From the NCBI RefSeq assembly GCF_029407905.1, contig NC_073624.1, positions 118,854,001 to 118,918,000 of the forward strand: DNA of 64,000 bases, written 5' to 3'. Each line of letters opens with the position of its first letter. The first letter of the stretch is position 1. A model generated the notes under the pieces. It had not been told where the DNA came from, searched no databases, and saw nothing but the letters and a program-made list of their open reading frames with translations. The translations under genes were made by a program, and so were the position numbers. Below are positions 1 through 11,281 of the stretch, piece after piece. Source of the DNA: Bubalus kerabau (taxonomy: Eukaryota; Chordata; Mammalia; Artiodactyla; Bovidae).

Positions 1-616
1 TAACTACCTAACAATAGCATGTAGGATCATTTCAAGACCATGAGCATCCAATATTGTATTACTATAGCATCTAATCAAGCTTGATAGTTATAAAGACAAT
101 TACATATATGAGAGAGCAGAATTGTTAGCAAAGTTGAGTGTTGGGGTACAGAATGCACTACCTTATTTACAGTTGTGTTTTGAAGGAGCAATTGGAATCA
201 GCCAGGCTATGAAAAGTGGAAGAATTATAGAATATTCCAGGCAAAAAAAAATCTTCACACTATTACAAGGTAGGATGTGCAGGGAATTTTAAGATATTTG
301 ATTACTGTGGAAAGTCATGAGAAGGTGGCAGAGTTTTGAAGTATTGAATGTTGTGCTAGAGAAACTGGGCATGGCAACATGAGAGAGCATGTTTGAAGGA
401 CTGGTATGCCTTTTGACATAGGACTTAATCAGAAACAACTGTTCACAGTTTTATCTTCATCTTTTTATGTATTATTTCCTGAAAATCATCTTGGAGATTC
501 ACCAGCATTCAGCTCAGTCCAGATTTGCCTGATAAATATGTCCTAACTAATACAGTATTAACACATAGGGGAAAAAAAAAAAAACAAACAAACCTTAAAA
601 CTGGTTAGATATTTGT
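1..616. other. Unique AT-rich DNA, no gene seen
   Basis: No long reading frame, no splice-bounded exon and no repeat that I recognise. It contains only short A-runs (about 575-587). Confidence 0.6.
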
Positions 617-742
617 TGCACTAAGTAGCTTCAGTTGTGTCTGAAAAGGCATCCCTATGGTCTGTAGCCCTCCAGGCTCCTCTGTCCATGGGATTCACAA
701 GGCAAGAATACTGGAGTGGGTCACCATGCCCTCCTCCAGGGA
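617..742 (-). repeat. Bov-tA SINE fragment
   Basis: The BOV-A core is recognisable on the minus strand: the CTAAGTAGCTTCAG start, the CCAGGCTCCTCTGTCCATGG block and the ACTGGAGTGGG block. The tRNA-like head is absent, so only the 3' BovB-derived part remains. Divergence is moderate. Confidence 0.8.
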
Positions 743-974
743 TTGTTAATACTCAGAAATTCTCAGACTAACTGACAAAAATGCATTAGCTAATACTTCA
801 AAATAAAACTATATTAATAAAAATGTCTAAAACTAAAAGTTCTCTAAGAAAACACACTTAATGGACTTTTGCACCCATGAATGGATAAAATAAAAGAATT
901 AAAATTTAATTGCAATTTTGAATTAGAATAGCACTTTAAATAATGGCATATATACATATATTTTAGCTTAAAGA

Positions 975-1497
975 GAATTATTATTTTATGGTCAGCTTTG
1001 TCAGAGTATAACTGACAAATAAAAATTGTCTCTGTTTAAGACATACAAAGTGATGATTTGTTATAAATAGAAAATGTGAAATGATTAACATAACCAAGCT
1101 AATCAGCACAGCCTTCACCTCACATAGTTACTATTGTGTGTGTGTGTGTGTGTGTGGTGAGAACACTTAAGATCTGCTCTTGTAAGTTCCAAGTATAAAA
1201 TATAGTTTTATTAATTATAATCACCATACTGAATATTAACCTTGTAACTTATTCACTTTATAAGTAAAAGTTTGAACTCTTTGATCAACATTTCCTCATT
1301 TCCTCCACTTCTCAGTCCATCACAACAACCATTCTAATCTGTTTCTGTGAGTCAGGCTCTTTTAGATTCCATATATACATAAGTTTACACAATATCTGTC
1401 TTTCTGTGTCTGGTTTATCTCACTTATTAAAGTGTCTTCAGATTCATTCATGGTGCCACAAATGGCAGTATTTTCTTCTTTATCTATGGCTGAATTT
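975..1497 (-). repeat. Old L1 3' end, antisense
   Basis: Read on the plus strand, this follows the familiar reverse complement of an old mammalian L1 tail: ATAACTGACAAATAAAA, then CACATAGTTACTATT, GATCTGCTCT, TTTAGATTCCATATATA, and finally GGTGCCACAAATGGCAG followed by TATGGCTGAATTTAAATAT. That last segment is where L1 copies often seed TATATA microsatellites, and the large simple tract begins there. It is strongly diverged and belongs to an old L1M-type subfamily by inference. Confidence 0.7.
1134..1157. repeat. (TG)n microsatellite
   Basis: About twelve TG units sit inside the old L1 tail at the position where that tail normally carries a T-rich/TG stretch. It may be length-polymorphic. 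Confidence 0.9.
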
Positions 1498-1848
1498 AAA
1501 TATACACACACATATATATATATACACTCACATATACACACATATATATACATACATATGTATATAAATGTGTGTATGTGTGTATATATAGATACATATA
1601 CAAATATATATACACACATATATATGTGTATACACACACACATATAAACACATATGTATATCGATATACATATACACACATATATGTATATGCATATATA
1701 TCTATACACACACATGTTATATATATGTATATGTACACACACATATAAACATATATGTGTATATATGCACACACACATATATATACACATATACATGTAC
1801 ACACATATACAATTATATGCACACATATATGTGTGTACATATATACAT

Positions 1849-1892
<44 letters not shown>

Positions 1893-1916
1893 ATGTGTAT
1901 GTGTGTATATATGCAT

Positions 1917-2040
1917 GCTGCTAAGTCGCTTCAGTTGTGTCCTACTCTGTGCGACCTCATAGACAGAAGCCCACCAGGCCCCCTCCTCCCTGGGATTCTC
2001 CAGGTGAGAACACTGGAGTGGGTTGCCATTTCCTTCTTCA
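1917..2040 (-). repeat. BOV-A SINE unit inside the microsatellite
   Basis: A single BOV-A monomer reading GCTGCTAAGTCGCTTCAG through to GGTTGCCATTTCCTTCTTCA on the plus strand, so the element is on the minus strand. Both flanks are TATG/CATA simple repeat, so a target duplication cannot be told from the repeat itself. Confidence 0.9.
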
Positions 2041-2304
2041 ATATGTACATATGCATATGTATGTGTGTGTGTATATATATACACACACATATATACATAT
2101 ACACACATGTGTGTATATATACATATATATGTGTATACATAAATATATGTGCATATATGTATATGTATATTATAAATTGTATATATGTAAATTTTAATTG
2201 TATATGCATATACACACATATATGTTTGCACATATATGTATATATGCATGTATGTATTTGTATATATACATATATGTGTGTGTATATGTATGTATATATA
2301 AGCA

Positions 2305-2446
2305 CTGCTGCTGCTGCTGCTAAGTCACTTCAGTTGTGTCCGACTCTGTGCGACCCCATAGATGGCAGCCCACCAGGCTCTGCTGTCCCCAGGATTCTCC
2401 AGGCAAGAACACTGGAGTGGGTTGTCATTTCCTTCTCCAATGCATG
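2305..2446 (-). repeat. Second BOV-A SINE unit inside the microsatellite
   Basis: A BOV-A monomer with a (CTG)n-type end, running to CCTTCTCCAATGCATG. It is less diverged than the one at 1,917. The expected second monomer of a BOV-A2 dimer is missing, and the simple repeat resumes at once. Confidence 0.9.
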
Positions 2447-2867
2447 ATGTGTATATATACACACGTATGTACACACATATACACACCCATATATGTGTGT
2501 GTGTATATATACACATGTGTATATATATATATATATATAGACATATATATGTGGGTATATATATATACACACATGTGTATATATGTATACGTGTGTCTAT
2601 ATAAATATACATATATATGTATATACACACACACACATATATGGGTGTGTGTATATACATATACACATCCATATATGTTTATATACATATACATATATGT
2701 GTGTGTACATGTGCATATATGTGTGTACATATACATATATGTGTGTGCATATATACACATGTGTGTATACACACATATACACATATATAAATCAAATATA
2801 TTATATATACATGTATAAATCATAATATATGCATATTAAAATTCCAAAGTTATTTTTCACAGAAAAA

Positions 2868-3108
2868 AAAGAATCTTAAAAATCCACAGGGAATCACAAA
2901 AGATCCTAAATGGCCAAAGTAATATTAAGAAAGAAGAACAAAGTTGGAGGCTTTCTACTTCCTTTTTTAAAATAATGTCACAAAACTATAGTAATCAAAA
3001 CATCATATTACTGACATAAAACCAATCTCATAAACTAGTGAAACATAATAGAGTCCAGAAGTAAACCACATTCATATGGTCAACTTAATTTTTGAATAGC
3101 TTTTTTTT
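2868..3108 (+). repeat. Old L1 ORF2 fragment, sense
   Basis: Degenerate L1 ORF2 3' segment, recognised by TCCACAGGGAATCACAAAAG, GGCCAAAGTAATATTAAGAA, GAAGAACAAAGTTGGAGG, CTATAGTAATCAAAACA and ATGGTCAACTTAATTTTTGA in the usual order. It abuts an oppositely oriented L1 that ends just upstream of this ORF2 segment in L1 coordinates. Confidence 0.75.
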
Positions 3109-3702
3109 CAGTGTATAGAAATTCAAGAGACAATTTTACATTTTTATTTGTATCCTGTAACTTTGCTGGATTTGTTTATTAGCTTTACCAGTTTTGTTTA
3201 TTAGTTCTACCAGTTTTGGATTTTTTCTGCTTTTTTTTTTTTTGGTGGAATAATCAGATAAATCATGTCATATAAATCCTGTCATGTGTAAATAAAGACA
3301 ATTTGATTCCTTCCTTTATGACTTTTATGGCTTTTATTTTTCCTCTTGCCTTGATGCTCTGGCTAAACTTCCTGTACTGTGTTGGACAAAAGTGGCAAAA
3401 ATGGGCATCCTTGTCTTGTTCCTGATTCTAGAGTAAAAGCTTTCAGCTTCTCACCATGGTTTGTGATGTTATCTGCAGACCTGGAATGTATGGTCTTTAT
3501 CATGCTCGGGTACATTCCTGCTACACTAATACTTTGAGATTTTATGATAAATGGATGCTGAATTTTGTCAAATTCTTTCTTCGCATCTATTTAAAAAATC
3601 ATTTAATTTTTTTCTTCAGTCTGCTGATATTATGCATCAGATACTATTTGTGTATGTTGAACCACCCCAGGGATAAATCTCAGTTTAAGGTGTATTATTT
3701 GG

Positions 3703-3893
3703 GGCTTCCCTGATAGCTGATTTGGTAAAAAAAAATCTGCCTGCAATATAGGAGGCTCTGGTTCGATCCTTGGGTCGGGAAGATCCAGGGAGAAGGGATA
3801 AGTATTCTAGTATCCTGGTCTGGAGAATTCAGTGGACTATATGGACTATACAGTCCATGGGGTTGCAAAGAGTCGGACACAACTGAGCAATTT
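3703..3893 (+). repeat. Bov-tA SINE
   Basis: The tRNA-Glu-like head starts GGCTTCCCTGATAGCTGA and has the B-box-like GGTTCGATCCTTGGGTCGGG. The BovB-derived tail ends at GTCGGACACAACTGAGC. An expanded A run (about nine) sits in the head. The old L1 sequence continues on both sides. Confidence 0.9.
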
Positions 3894-4077
3894 GCACATC
3901 CTTTTAATGTATCATTGAATTAAATTTTCTAGCAGGGATATTGCAAAAATATTTAATAGGCCTGTATTTTTCTTGTTTTGTCTTTATTTGGGTTTGTTAT
4001 GAAGATAATGCTGACTTTATAAAATGAGTTGGAAGTGTTTATTTTTCAATTCTTAGGAAGAATTTGAGGGTTTGTCA

Positions 4078-4281
4078 GTCAGTCAGTCAGTTCAGTCGCT
4101 CAGTCGTGTCCGACTCTTTGCGACCCCATGAATCGCAGCACGCCAGACCTCCCTGTCCATCACCAACTCCCGGAGTTCACTCAGACTCACGTCCATCGAG
4201 TCAGTGATGCCATCCAGCCATCTCATCCTCTGTTGTCCCCTTCTCCTCCTGCCCCCAATCCCTCCCAGCATCAGAGTCTTT
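4078..4281 (-). mobile_element. BovB LINE 3' end fragment
   Basis: The terminal part of BovB (RTE clade) in antisense: the CAGT-rich terminus at 4,078-4,095, then GTGTCCGACTCTTTGCGACC, through to CTCCCAGCATCAGAGTC. It is only about 0.2 kb, a severe 5' truncation, inserted in the old L1. Confidence 0.92.
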
Positions 4282-4342
4282 GTATTAATCCTTAAATGCC
4301 TATTAGAAATCACCAGTGAAGATGTGTGGTCCTGAGTTTTTT

Positions 4343-4666
4343 CCTCTTTAAAAAACTTTTGTTTATTCATTTTTGGCCACACTGGGTCTTTGTTGCTGCT
4401 CTCAGACTGTCTTTAGTTGCCACACATGGGGCTTCTCTTCATTATGGTGCAGGGGCTTCGCATTTCAGTGGCTTCTATTGTCACAGAGCTGAGACTCTAG
4501 CATGTGGGCTTCAGTAGTTGTAGCACGCGAGCTCAGTACTGGCAGCTTACCAGCTCTAGACAGCTTAGTTGCCCCTTGGCACGTGGAATCTTCCCAGACC
4601 AGGGATTGAACCCATGTCCCTTACATTGGCAGGCAGATTCTCAACTATTAGACCACAAGGGGTGTC
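4343..4666 (-). repeat. CHR-type SINE (tRNA-Glu derived)
   Basis: Antisense CHR SINE: GGCCACACTGGGTCTTTGTTG at the left, and CCAGACCAGGGATTGAACCC, GGCAGGCAGATTCTCAAC and the CCACAAGGGGTGTC head at the right. Near-identical flanks TGGTCCTGAGTTTTT (4,327) and TGGTCCTGAGCTTTTT (4,668) are a target-site duplication. The AAAAACTTTTG stretch next to the left flank is the remnant of its tail. Confidence 0.85.
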
Positions 4667-5469
4667 TGGTCCTGAGCTTTTTCTGCTGATGGATTTTTGA
4701 TTACTGACACAATCTACTCCATATTGGTATGTTCATATTTTCTATTTCATGATTCAGTCTTGGTAGGTTATGTGTTCTAGTAATTGGTTAATTTCTTTTA
4801 AGTTAACCAATTTACAGGCATATAATCATTGATAGTGGTCTCTTTTCATCCTTTGTACTTGTGTGGTATCAGTTGTAATGTCTTCACTTTTATTTCTAAT
4901 TTTATTTATTAGAAACCTTTTTTTATTATTTTTTTCTTTTTTAGTCTAGCTAGCGTTTTCCAATTTGGTTTTTATTTACCTATTTTTTTAGAGCAACTTA
5001 CTATCATTGATTTTTCTATTGTCTGTTTAGTCTCTATTTTATTTATTTCCTAGATTTCATCATTTTATTTTTGTGATGTGTTTGGGTTTAGTTTGTTCTT
5101 TTTCAAGTGCTTGAGGTATAAAGTTAAGTTGTATATTTGATTTTTCTTTTTTATTAATATAGATATTTATTGCTATAAACTTTCCTCTTAGAACTGCTTG
5201 CTCTGCCCTGTAAATTTTGGTATATTCTATTTTGGGTTGTTTCAAGATACTTTTTTGATTTCCATTGCTTTATCATCTGACGCATTTGTTGTTCATGAGT
5301 GCACTGTTTGATTTCTACATATTTAGGAATTTTTCAGTTTTGCTTCTGTCACTAGTTTATAGTTTCATACCATTATGGTAGGAAATGATACTTATTTGAT
5401 GGAGTAATGTTTGCCTAAATCTTCATAATCTATATATCCTTGCATTGGTATCTGTACATTTGAGGGAGT

Positions 5470-6577
5470 AATTGTCATTTCCATTCTTTACAGACTGATT
5501 TCAGCAGGTAAAGAAAGACCTTCTCTTGCTGGTTCCCCTGGGCCAGCAATCCCTAATGTAATCCCATTAGGGACTGCCTCTGCAATCACAGTTCATTTGG
5601 GTTCAGGTAAGCTCCTGTGGCTGCTGCTGGGTATTTACTGGTTTGGCAAGACTGTGGCCAGTGCTTGGGCAGGTATGGATCCTGTCTGGTCCCTGGGCAG
5701 ACTGGACTACTTCTAGGTCTATGATCAGCAGGGCTGGTGCTGAGACAAAGGTCTTCTTCAGGTCTGCATTTGATGGGCATATTACTAGGTGTGTGAATGG
5801 ATGTGGCTCCACCTGGCCTCTGGGTAGGCTCTCACAGGGTCACTGATAGGGTCCCTTGGCAAGGCAAGATTGGAGCTGATTCGTGGCTGAGAGAGGCAGA
5901 AATCAAGTCAATGAATTACTTTAGGTTCTGGAGCTGGGGCTGAGGTTTGTAGGCCTTCTTCTGGGGACACGAATGGGCATGTTTCCTGCAAATTTCCTGA
6001 GCAAGCAGGATTGTCCCCAGACCATAGCTCAGATGGGTTGAAGTTGAATCATAGGACTGCTTCAGGATCTCCAGGTGGACCAAGATTAGTGGGCTGATAT
6101 CTTGGGCAAAGGATGGTGTGTCTTCCAGTGGGCCACTTAGGCAGGCAGGATCACACCTGAACTGAGGCAGCTGAGGTGCTGGAGCTGGGTCTTAGACTGC
6201 TTCAGGGTACATGGCTGAGACCAAAGTTGGTAGGCCTGTTACTTGAGACTCAGGTAGGCGTGACTCATCCTGGGGGACTTGGCAGACCTTGCTGGTGGCA
6301 GAAACAATACAGGGCTGTAGGAAAATGCACACAGAGATTGGGTTGTTTCCAGGTCTGTAGCTGGGACCACAGTTGGCAAACTTGTCACCTGGACATGAAT
6401 CTGCCTTCTCAAAACTGCCCTCCTTGGTCTTGAGTTTCAACAAGGTTCTGCAACCTTCCTGCCTGAATCCCAAAGCTCCCATAAAGGCATGCTTATCTAT
6501 AGAGGACTGCCGCATTATTGTTGCTGTGTGGGGGATTAGCATCAGAGGATCTTTTATCCTGCCATTTTATTGACATC
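5470..6577 (-). promoter_or_regulatory. Old L1 5' UTR with degenerate internal repeats
   Basis: GC-richer than its surroundings. The right end, CCTGCCATTTTATTGACATCACTC, is the reverse complement of the start of old L1 5' UTRs (a GTGA-TGTCA-AAATGGCAGgat-type start). Phrases recur inside, such as CTGGAGCTGGG/TCTGTAGCTGGG, GACCAAAGTTGGTAGGCCTG/GACCACAGTTGGCAAACTTG and GACTGCTTCAGG, at roughly 150-200-bp spacing. That suggests decayed tandem monomers. The subfamily is not determined. Confidence 0.55.
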
Positions 6578-7530
6578 ACTCTTAATATTTGAATATGCAA
6601 ATTTGATTGAGGTCATTGAATTAATGCATTAGAAGGTAGCTTGTCACTTTAGACAAATTTCTTATTATAAGGCAGAAATTAAAAAAAAAAAAAGGCATTC
6701 CTTCCATAGTATGATCTGTGAATTAAGTTTAAGATGCATTAATATTTATAAAGAATAAAGATTCTAAAAATTATTATATTTGTGTACTCACTTAAAGCTA
6801 TTATTTTCTGGTGCATTTTTAGCAGGTGTCTGTATCTCTTCATTAAAAAATATTATCAACTGAAGCATATTCTCACAGAAGCTTTGATACACAAAATCCA
6901 TTGGTACCAAATTACCTGTAATGCTTAACTGTCAAGGTTAATTACCTAAATGCACCTTTTCTTGCAACAACTTTTTTAAGAAACAAATTGACTCAGCTGA
7001 GGCAATTAACATTTTAACAATAGCATCGAATACACAATAAACAAACAAAAAAATTCCCTGAAATCATACTTTTTAGCTTGAAAATTATTACGCCAAAACA
7101 GGTAAAAAACTGAGATGTATTTAATGTGACCTGTGACATATTACATTCAGTCCTATTATTAGACATTTAAAAATTAACTTTAGTATCCTGAGAACAAACA
7201 TATCCATATTCTCTAAAACTTTGTTTAATATTTAGGAGATAGGATAACTTCATTAAGTCTCCTTTCTTCTAAAGACTTCAAGATTTTATCCTATTATTTT
7301 TTATTTTATTTTGCTTTTCCATTATTTTTCCATTCCTACGTTCACATTGGTCAAAGAGCTTACTGACATAGGTTTTCATTTTTTCTTGGCATTTTCAGGG
7401 TTCCTACATTCATTTTGTTCTTACAAATATCGTTGAGTCTGTAAACTGAAAGAATTCCTTAAAGTCATTGACATGGTAGCTAACTCAGAGCATTCTTAAA
7501 TTTGTTCTGTGCAGTACTTGCCAGTGTATG
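6578..7530. other. Unique AT-rich DNA, no gene seen
   Basis: Contains a 13-A run near 6,680 and T-rich tracts near 7,290-7,330. No repeat or exon that I recognise. Confidence 0.6.
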
Positions 7531-7750
7531 GTGAAGTACCTGCTGCTGCTGCTGCTAAGTCGCTTCAGCCATGTCCAACTCCGTGCGACCCATAGTGAAA
7601 TACATGCTGCTGCTGCTGCAAAGTCGCTTCAGTCGTGTCCGACTCTGTGCGACCCCATAGGCGGCAGCCCACCAGGCTCCCACGTCCCTGGGATTCTCCA
7701 GGCAAGGACACTGGAGTGGGTTGCCATTTCCTTCTCCAGGTGAAGTACCT
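7531..7750 (-). repeat. Two BOV-A units with a triplicated target
   Basis: A 54-bp truncated BOV-A start (7,541-7,594) is followed by a full monomer (7,605-7,739). The short target sequence GTGAAGTACCT lies on the left (7,531) and right (7,740), and a mutated copy, GTGAAATACA, lies between them (7,595). Both units are minus strand with CTG repeats at the left edge. The layout fits two insertions at one site, or one insertion followed by duplication and internal deletion. Confidence 0.85.
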
Positions 7751-8160
7751 AGTTTTATATAAATTCATTGCAACTTTCCAGCTTTCTTCTTTAGCTCACA
7801 ATAGTTATCTAACTCACCATTGTTTCATTCAATGTACTTCACTTCTGGGTGGTTTCTGTCTGAAAAATATCTAATGTGTCTATGTCTACATTGCCAAGTA
7901 ACAAAATCATTTAGTATTCTATTTCTTCTTCCAGATCCTATTAATTTCAGATTCAGATGGAAAACTTCCTTTTATTGAACCACATGAGATCATTCATTTT
8001 ATAACAGTTTTTCTTTTTAAGGCTTAACTTCATTTTATATATTTGTCAATGAAAATTCTGTCCTCAAAAGTCTTTAGGTTATATTATTTCACTATTTAGG
8101 CTTTGTTAACTTGACTTTATGTTTAAAATGTGTCTTCTTTTTTTACAAAGTGATATAATT

Positions 8161-8441
8161 CTGCTGCTGCTGCTTCTGCTAAGTCGCTTCAGTCATGTCC
8201 GACTCTGTGCGACCTCATAGACGGCAGCCCACCAGGCTCCCCCATCACTGGGATTCTCCAGGCAAGAACACTGGAGTGGGTTGCCATTTCCTTCTCCAAT
8301 GCATGAAAGTGAAAAGTGAAAGTGAAGTCGCTCAGTCGTGTCTGACTCTTAGCAACCCCATGGACTGCAGCCTACCAGGCTCCTCCATCCATGGGATTTT
8401 CCAGGCAAGAATACTGGAGTGGGGTGCCATTGCCTTCTTCC
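8161..8441 (-). repeat. BOV-A2 dimer SINE
   Basis: Two BOV-A monomers, joined by the AATGCATGAAAGTGAAAAGTG linker, lie between direct repeats GATATAATTCT (8,152 and 8,442). The left edge carries an imperfect CTG repeat. A complete copy with little divergence. Confidence 0.93.
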
Positions 8442-8452
8442 GATATAATTCT

Positions 8453-9475
8453 AACTCTATTTAAATGATCATATTTTGATTTTTATTTATAATGAAAAAT
8501 GAGAAATGAGGCATAGAAGTGTTTGGGTAATGAACTGAATATTAGTTTAGTCCTTCAATAGGCAGTGAATTAATAAGAGGATATATATTTACCATAGTTT
8601 ATATTTTAAAATACTCATTATTATCCCCTTTTTAAAAATTCTAACTAAACAAAAGAAATTCTATTTTCATAATTTTTTAAACTTTAAATCCCATGTAACA
8701 ATTTTGATTCCAGCCCACCTTAAATAAATTGTATGTTAAAAATAAAGTGTGGTTGATTTTAGCTGAAGTTTCTATTAGCTTAGCAAAGAGATGGGAGTAA
8801 CAAGAGTTGAATAAGACAGTTTTTGGTGTAGGAGACAGATTTACAGAAGGTGCAACCAGAGTAGTAAACCTATCTTAGATGGAAAGGTTAGTGAAAGGGT
8901 AACATATCTAAGATAATGGGATCAACCAAAGAAGATCCTCAAAATTCAAACACACAAGTTATTGCTATGAATAATCCCGGGAAAATGCCTGAATACAAGC
9001 TAGTAGATAATAGAAGAGCCATGCTAGAGGCAATCTGGAATAGGTATGGAGAAGGTGCAACAAGTTATCTATGGTATCGTTCCTAAACCTTTTTGCCTTA
9101 GGCTCTGGCCTTTGCTGATACCTGCATATCAGAGGAGGCTAGTAAATAAAAATAAATAAATATATAAGAAAACATGTTGGTGCTACATTACTCAAAACAT
9201 GATATTCAACACTGGCATAATACAGTATGTAGTCAAAACATTGTCTCCTACCACTGCTGGGTCCTGAGGAAATCCTTCTCATTTCTTGCCACCATGTCTG
9301 GATTCCAAGAAGATTTGTTGATTGTTCCTCTGTGGCCATAGGAAAGAGACAGAGTTTAATTAAGAAAAAAGACAAATTAATAAATTTGACAAATTTTTAT
9401 TAAGTTGCATGAAAAATAAGTTTTTACAAAAAATTGACTAATTTGAAGTAAATTATAAAAATTTAAGTTCAATAT
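8453..9475. other. Unique AT-rich DNA, no gene seen
   Basis: No repeat or exon recognised. The interval 7,751-8,151 before the preceding SINE is likewise unremarkable. Confidence 0.55.
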
Positions 9476-9860
9476 AGTGCTGAAGAAGTGATGCTGTAGA
9501 ACTGTGGTGCTAGAGAAGACTCTTGAGAATCTCTTGGACTTCAAAGAGGTCAAGTCAGTCAATCCTAAAGGAAATCAATCCTGAATATGCATTGGAAGGA
9601 CTGATGATGAAGCTGAAGCTCCAGTACTTTGGCCACTGATGTAAAGAGCTGACTCATTGAAAAAGACCCTGATACTGGGAAAGATTGAGGATAGGAGAAG
9701 AGGGAGACAGAGGATGAGATGGTTAGATGGCATCATTAACTCAATGAATATGAATTTGAGAAAACTCTGGGAGATAGTGAAGGACAGGGAAGCCAGACGT
9801 GCTGCAGTCCATGGGGTCACAAAGAGCTGGACGTGACTTAGTGACTGAACAACAACATGA
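9476..9860 (+). mobile_element. BovB LINE 3' fragment
   Basis: Begins within the last part of the BovB ORF (GAACTGTGGTGCTAGAGAAG), continues through CTGAAGCTCCAGTACTTTGG and GAGGATGAGATGGTTAGATG, and ends at GTGACTGAACAAC. Several stops and indels. A 5'-truncated, old copy. Confidence 0.92.
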
Positions 9861-11281
9861 CTAAAGTAAAGAAATAATGACTGGAGTAGCATTACAGTAT
9901 TCCCAGGGAACCTGAATGAGAAAAAACCATTTTTATGACATTGATTTATATTCAGACAACTTTCTGGCCATTATCAATCAAGGTAAATTTTTGATTTTTT
10001 TAAATTGAATAAATAAATTTATTTATTTCCTGATTTCTTTATAATACTGTAGTTTCAAAAAATGTAAAAATTCAAAAACTATTATATGACTTTATACATT
10101 GCATGAGCTAAGTAATAAAATTAATATGATGAAATGAAAGTATTTTAATAGCAGTGTGATGATAATAGTTTATTATATGAGAGTTCTTTATAATCATTGA
10201 ATATTATATCTGTGGTTAATGTCTGAATCTTAGGATTCCTTAATGAATTCTATTGATAATTCCAGTTTTTCCTGTTTCAACACAGTGTCTTCAACTTGAA
10301 TTTATTAAGACTATCAGATTTCAAGGAGACAGGAAACATTTTGCAGTACTGTCAGTTAACCACAAATTATGTTAGAATATCAAGTGTAATAATTTAATGT
10401 GGTTTATCTTAAGTATCAGTATATTTATAAATATTTATAATTTATGCTTATTACTTATTTGGACATCTTGGCTCAACAAAGAATACAAACACATGAACAA
10501 TAATATTTAAATATATATCTGATAGTTTGCTGACTTTCAGTGATAAACATAGTTTTGCATGGATTGCTAAATTTTGTCTTATAGAAGTGTACTTTTCAAG
10601 GTAAGAGGATAGATGGCATATAATTTAACAATTTATTTGCTTCATTCATAACTTGTATGTTAGTCTGTATCAGAACCTCCCCAACCCCCTACAGGGGTAG
10701 ATGTGATTATCTGAAAGAGTAATTTCTTTTGTTAGAAGCTTTTTAAAAAATATATTTACTTATCTCTTGGTCATTCTTTTTATAATCTTTTTTCTGTTAT
10801 GAAAACAACAACAAAAATTAAATGTTTTAGAGATTTAATCATGGTGTGCATATTCATGTTTTTTCTCTTATCTGCTTTATCAATTTTCACTTTCATATAA
10901 ACTCATACTCTACAATAGTAGGATGTATTCCATTTTGTTCCTATGTTCCTTTTGACTCTATGAGTAAACTGGCCTTATTTTTTAAACCAAATACATATGA
11001 ATTACAAAAGAATTGCTGTATCTTATTTAAATTAATTGAAGCAAAATTATATCACATTATAAAACAGTTATGTACACTGAATAAATATATTTTTCTAAAA
11101 ATAATACAATTTTATGAAATAACAATGGTGTTTTATAATTTGGAGATTTGGAGTTTTAACCCTGATCAAATAAAGTTTTTTTTTTTTTTTCCAAGTCAAA
11201 CCAATTATTTAGGGTATGTAGGTGACTGTGAAAGATTTGAAGAAAAATTTTGATATAGTGACATTAAGTATACCTGTATAT
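9861..11281. other. Unique AT-rich DNA, no gene seen
   Basis: Strongly AT-rich. A perfect 20-bp palindrome of AATAAATAAATTTATTTATT lies at 10,008-10,027. The 135-codon frame at 10,846-11,253 has low-complexity composition and no homology that I recognise. Confidence 0.55.

Larger units (their letters stand above)
1498..2815. repeat. Long alternating purine-pyrimidine tract (TATACACA/TATGTGTG)
   Basis: About 1.05 kb of imperfect TA, CA and TG dinucleotide mixtures in units such as ACACATATATG and GTATATATACA. Two SINE units at 1,917 and 2,305 interrupt it. Nearly every position alternates purine and pyrimidine, including a pure (AT)n run near 1,860-1,882. The tract starts inside an old L1 and looks like an expansion from that seed. 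It makes long Tyr/Ile/His/Val/Cys-rich reading frames on both strands, which are not genes. Confidence 0.9.
3112..6577 (-). mobile_element. Old L1, antisense, split by three later insertions
   Basis: The plus strand shows the reverse complement of L1 ORF2. The RT-domain region lies near 3,120-3,690 (GGGCATCCTTGTCTTGTTCCTG, AATTTTGTCAAATTCTTTCT) and continues at 3,895-4,077, 4,282-4,326 and 4,683-5,460. The last part encodes, on the minus strand, a recognisable AVLRGKFIAIN segment. From about 5,470 to 6,577 it becomes an L1M-type 5' UTR. No ORF1 or endonuclease-like stretch is visible between them, so an internal deletion is likely. Bov-tA (3,703), BovB (4,078) and CHR (4,343) elements interrupt it. 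It is ancient and inactive. Confidence 0.75.

Noticed and set aside
1362..2825. Several 60-295-codon frames on both strands rich in Tyr, Ile, His, Val, Cys
   Set aside because: They are translations of the TATACACA/TATGTGTG tract and the two BOV-A units, with no domain or codon signal.
2868..6577. Twin-priming inversion of one L1
   Set aside because: In twin priming the 5' part is inverted and the polyA-bearing 3' part lies downstream. Here the order and the lack of a tail do not fit.
7565..8464. Short frames of the MSDSVRPHRRQPTRL or AAAKSLQSCPTLCDP type, here and at many other sites
   Set aside because: Recurrent translations of BOV-A and Bov-tA SINEs, not genes.
10846..11253. 135-codon plus-strand frame
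   Set aside because: AT-rich composition gives Phe/Ile/Asn/Lys runs, and it reads through a T15 run (FFFFF). No similarity recognised.
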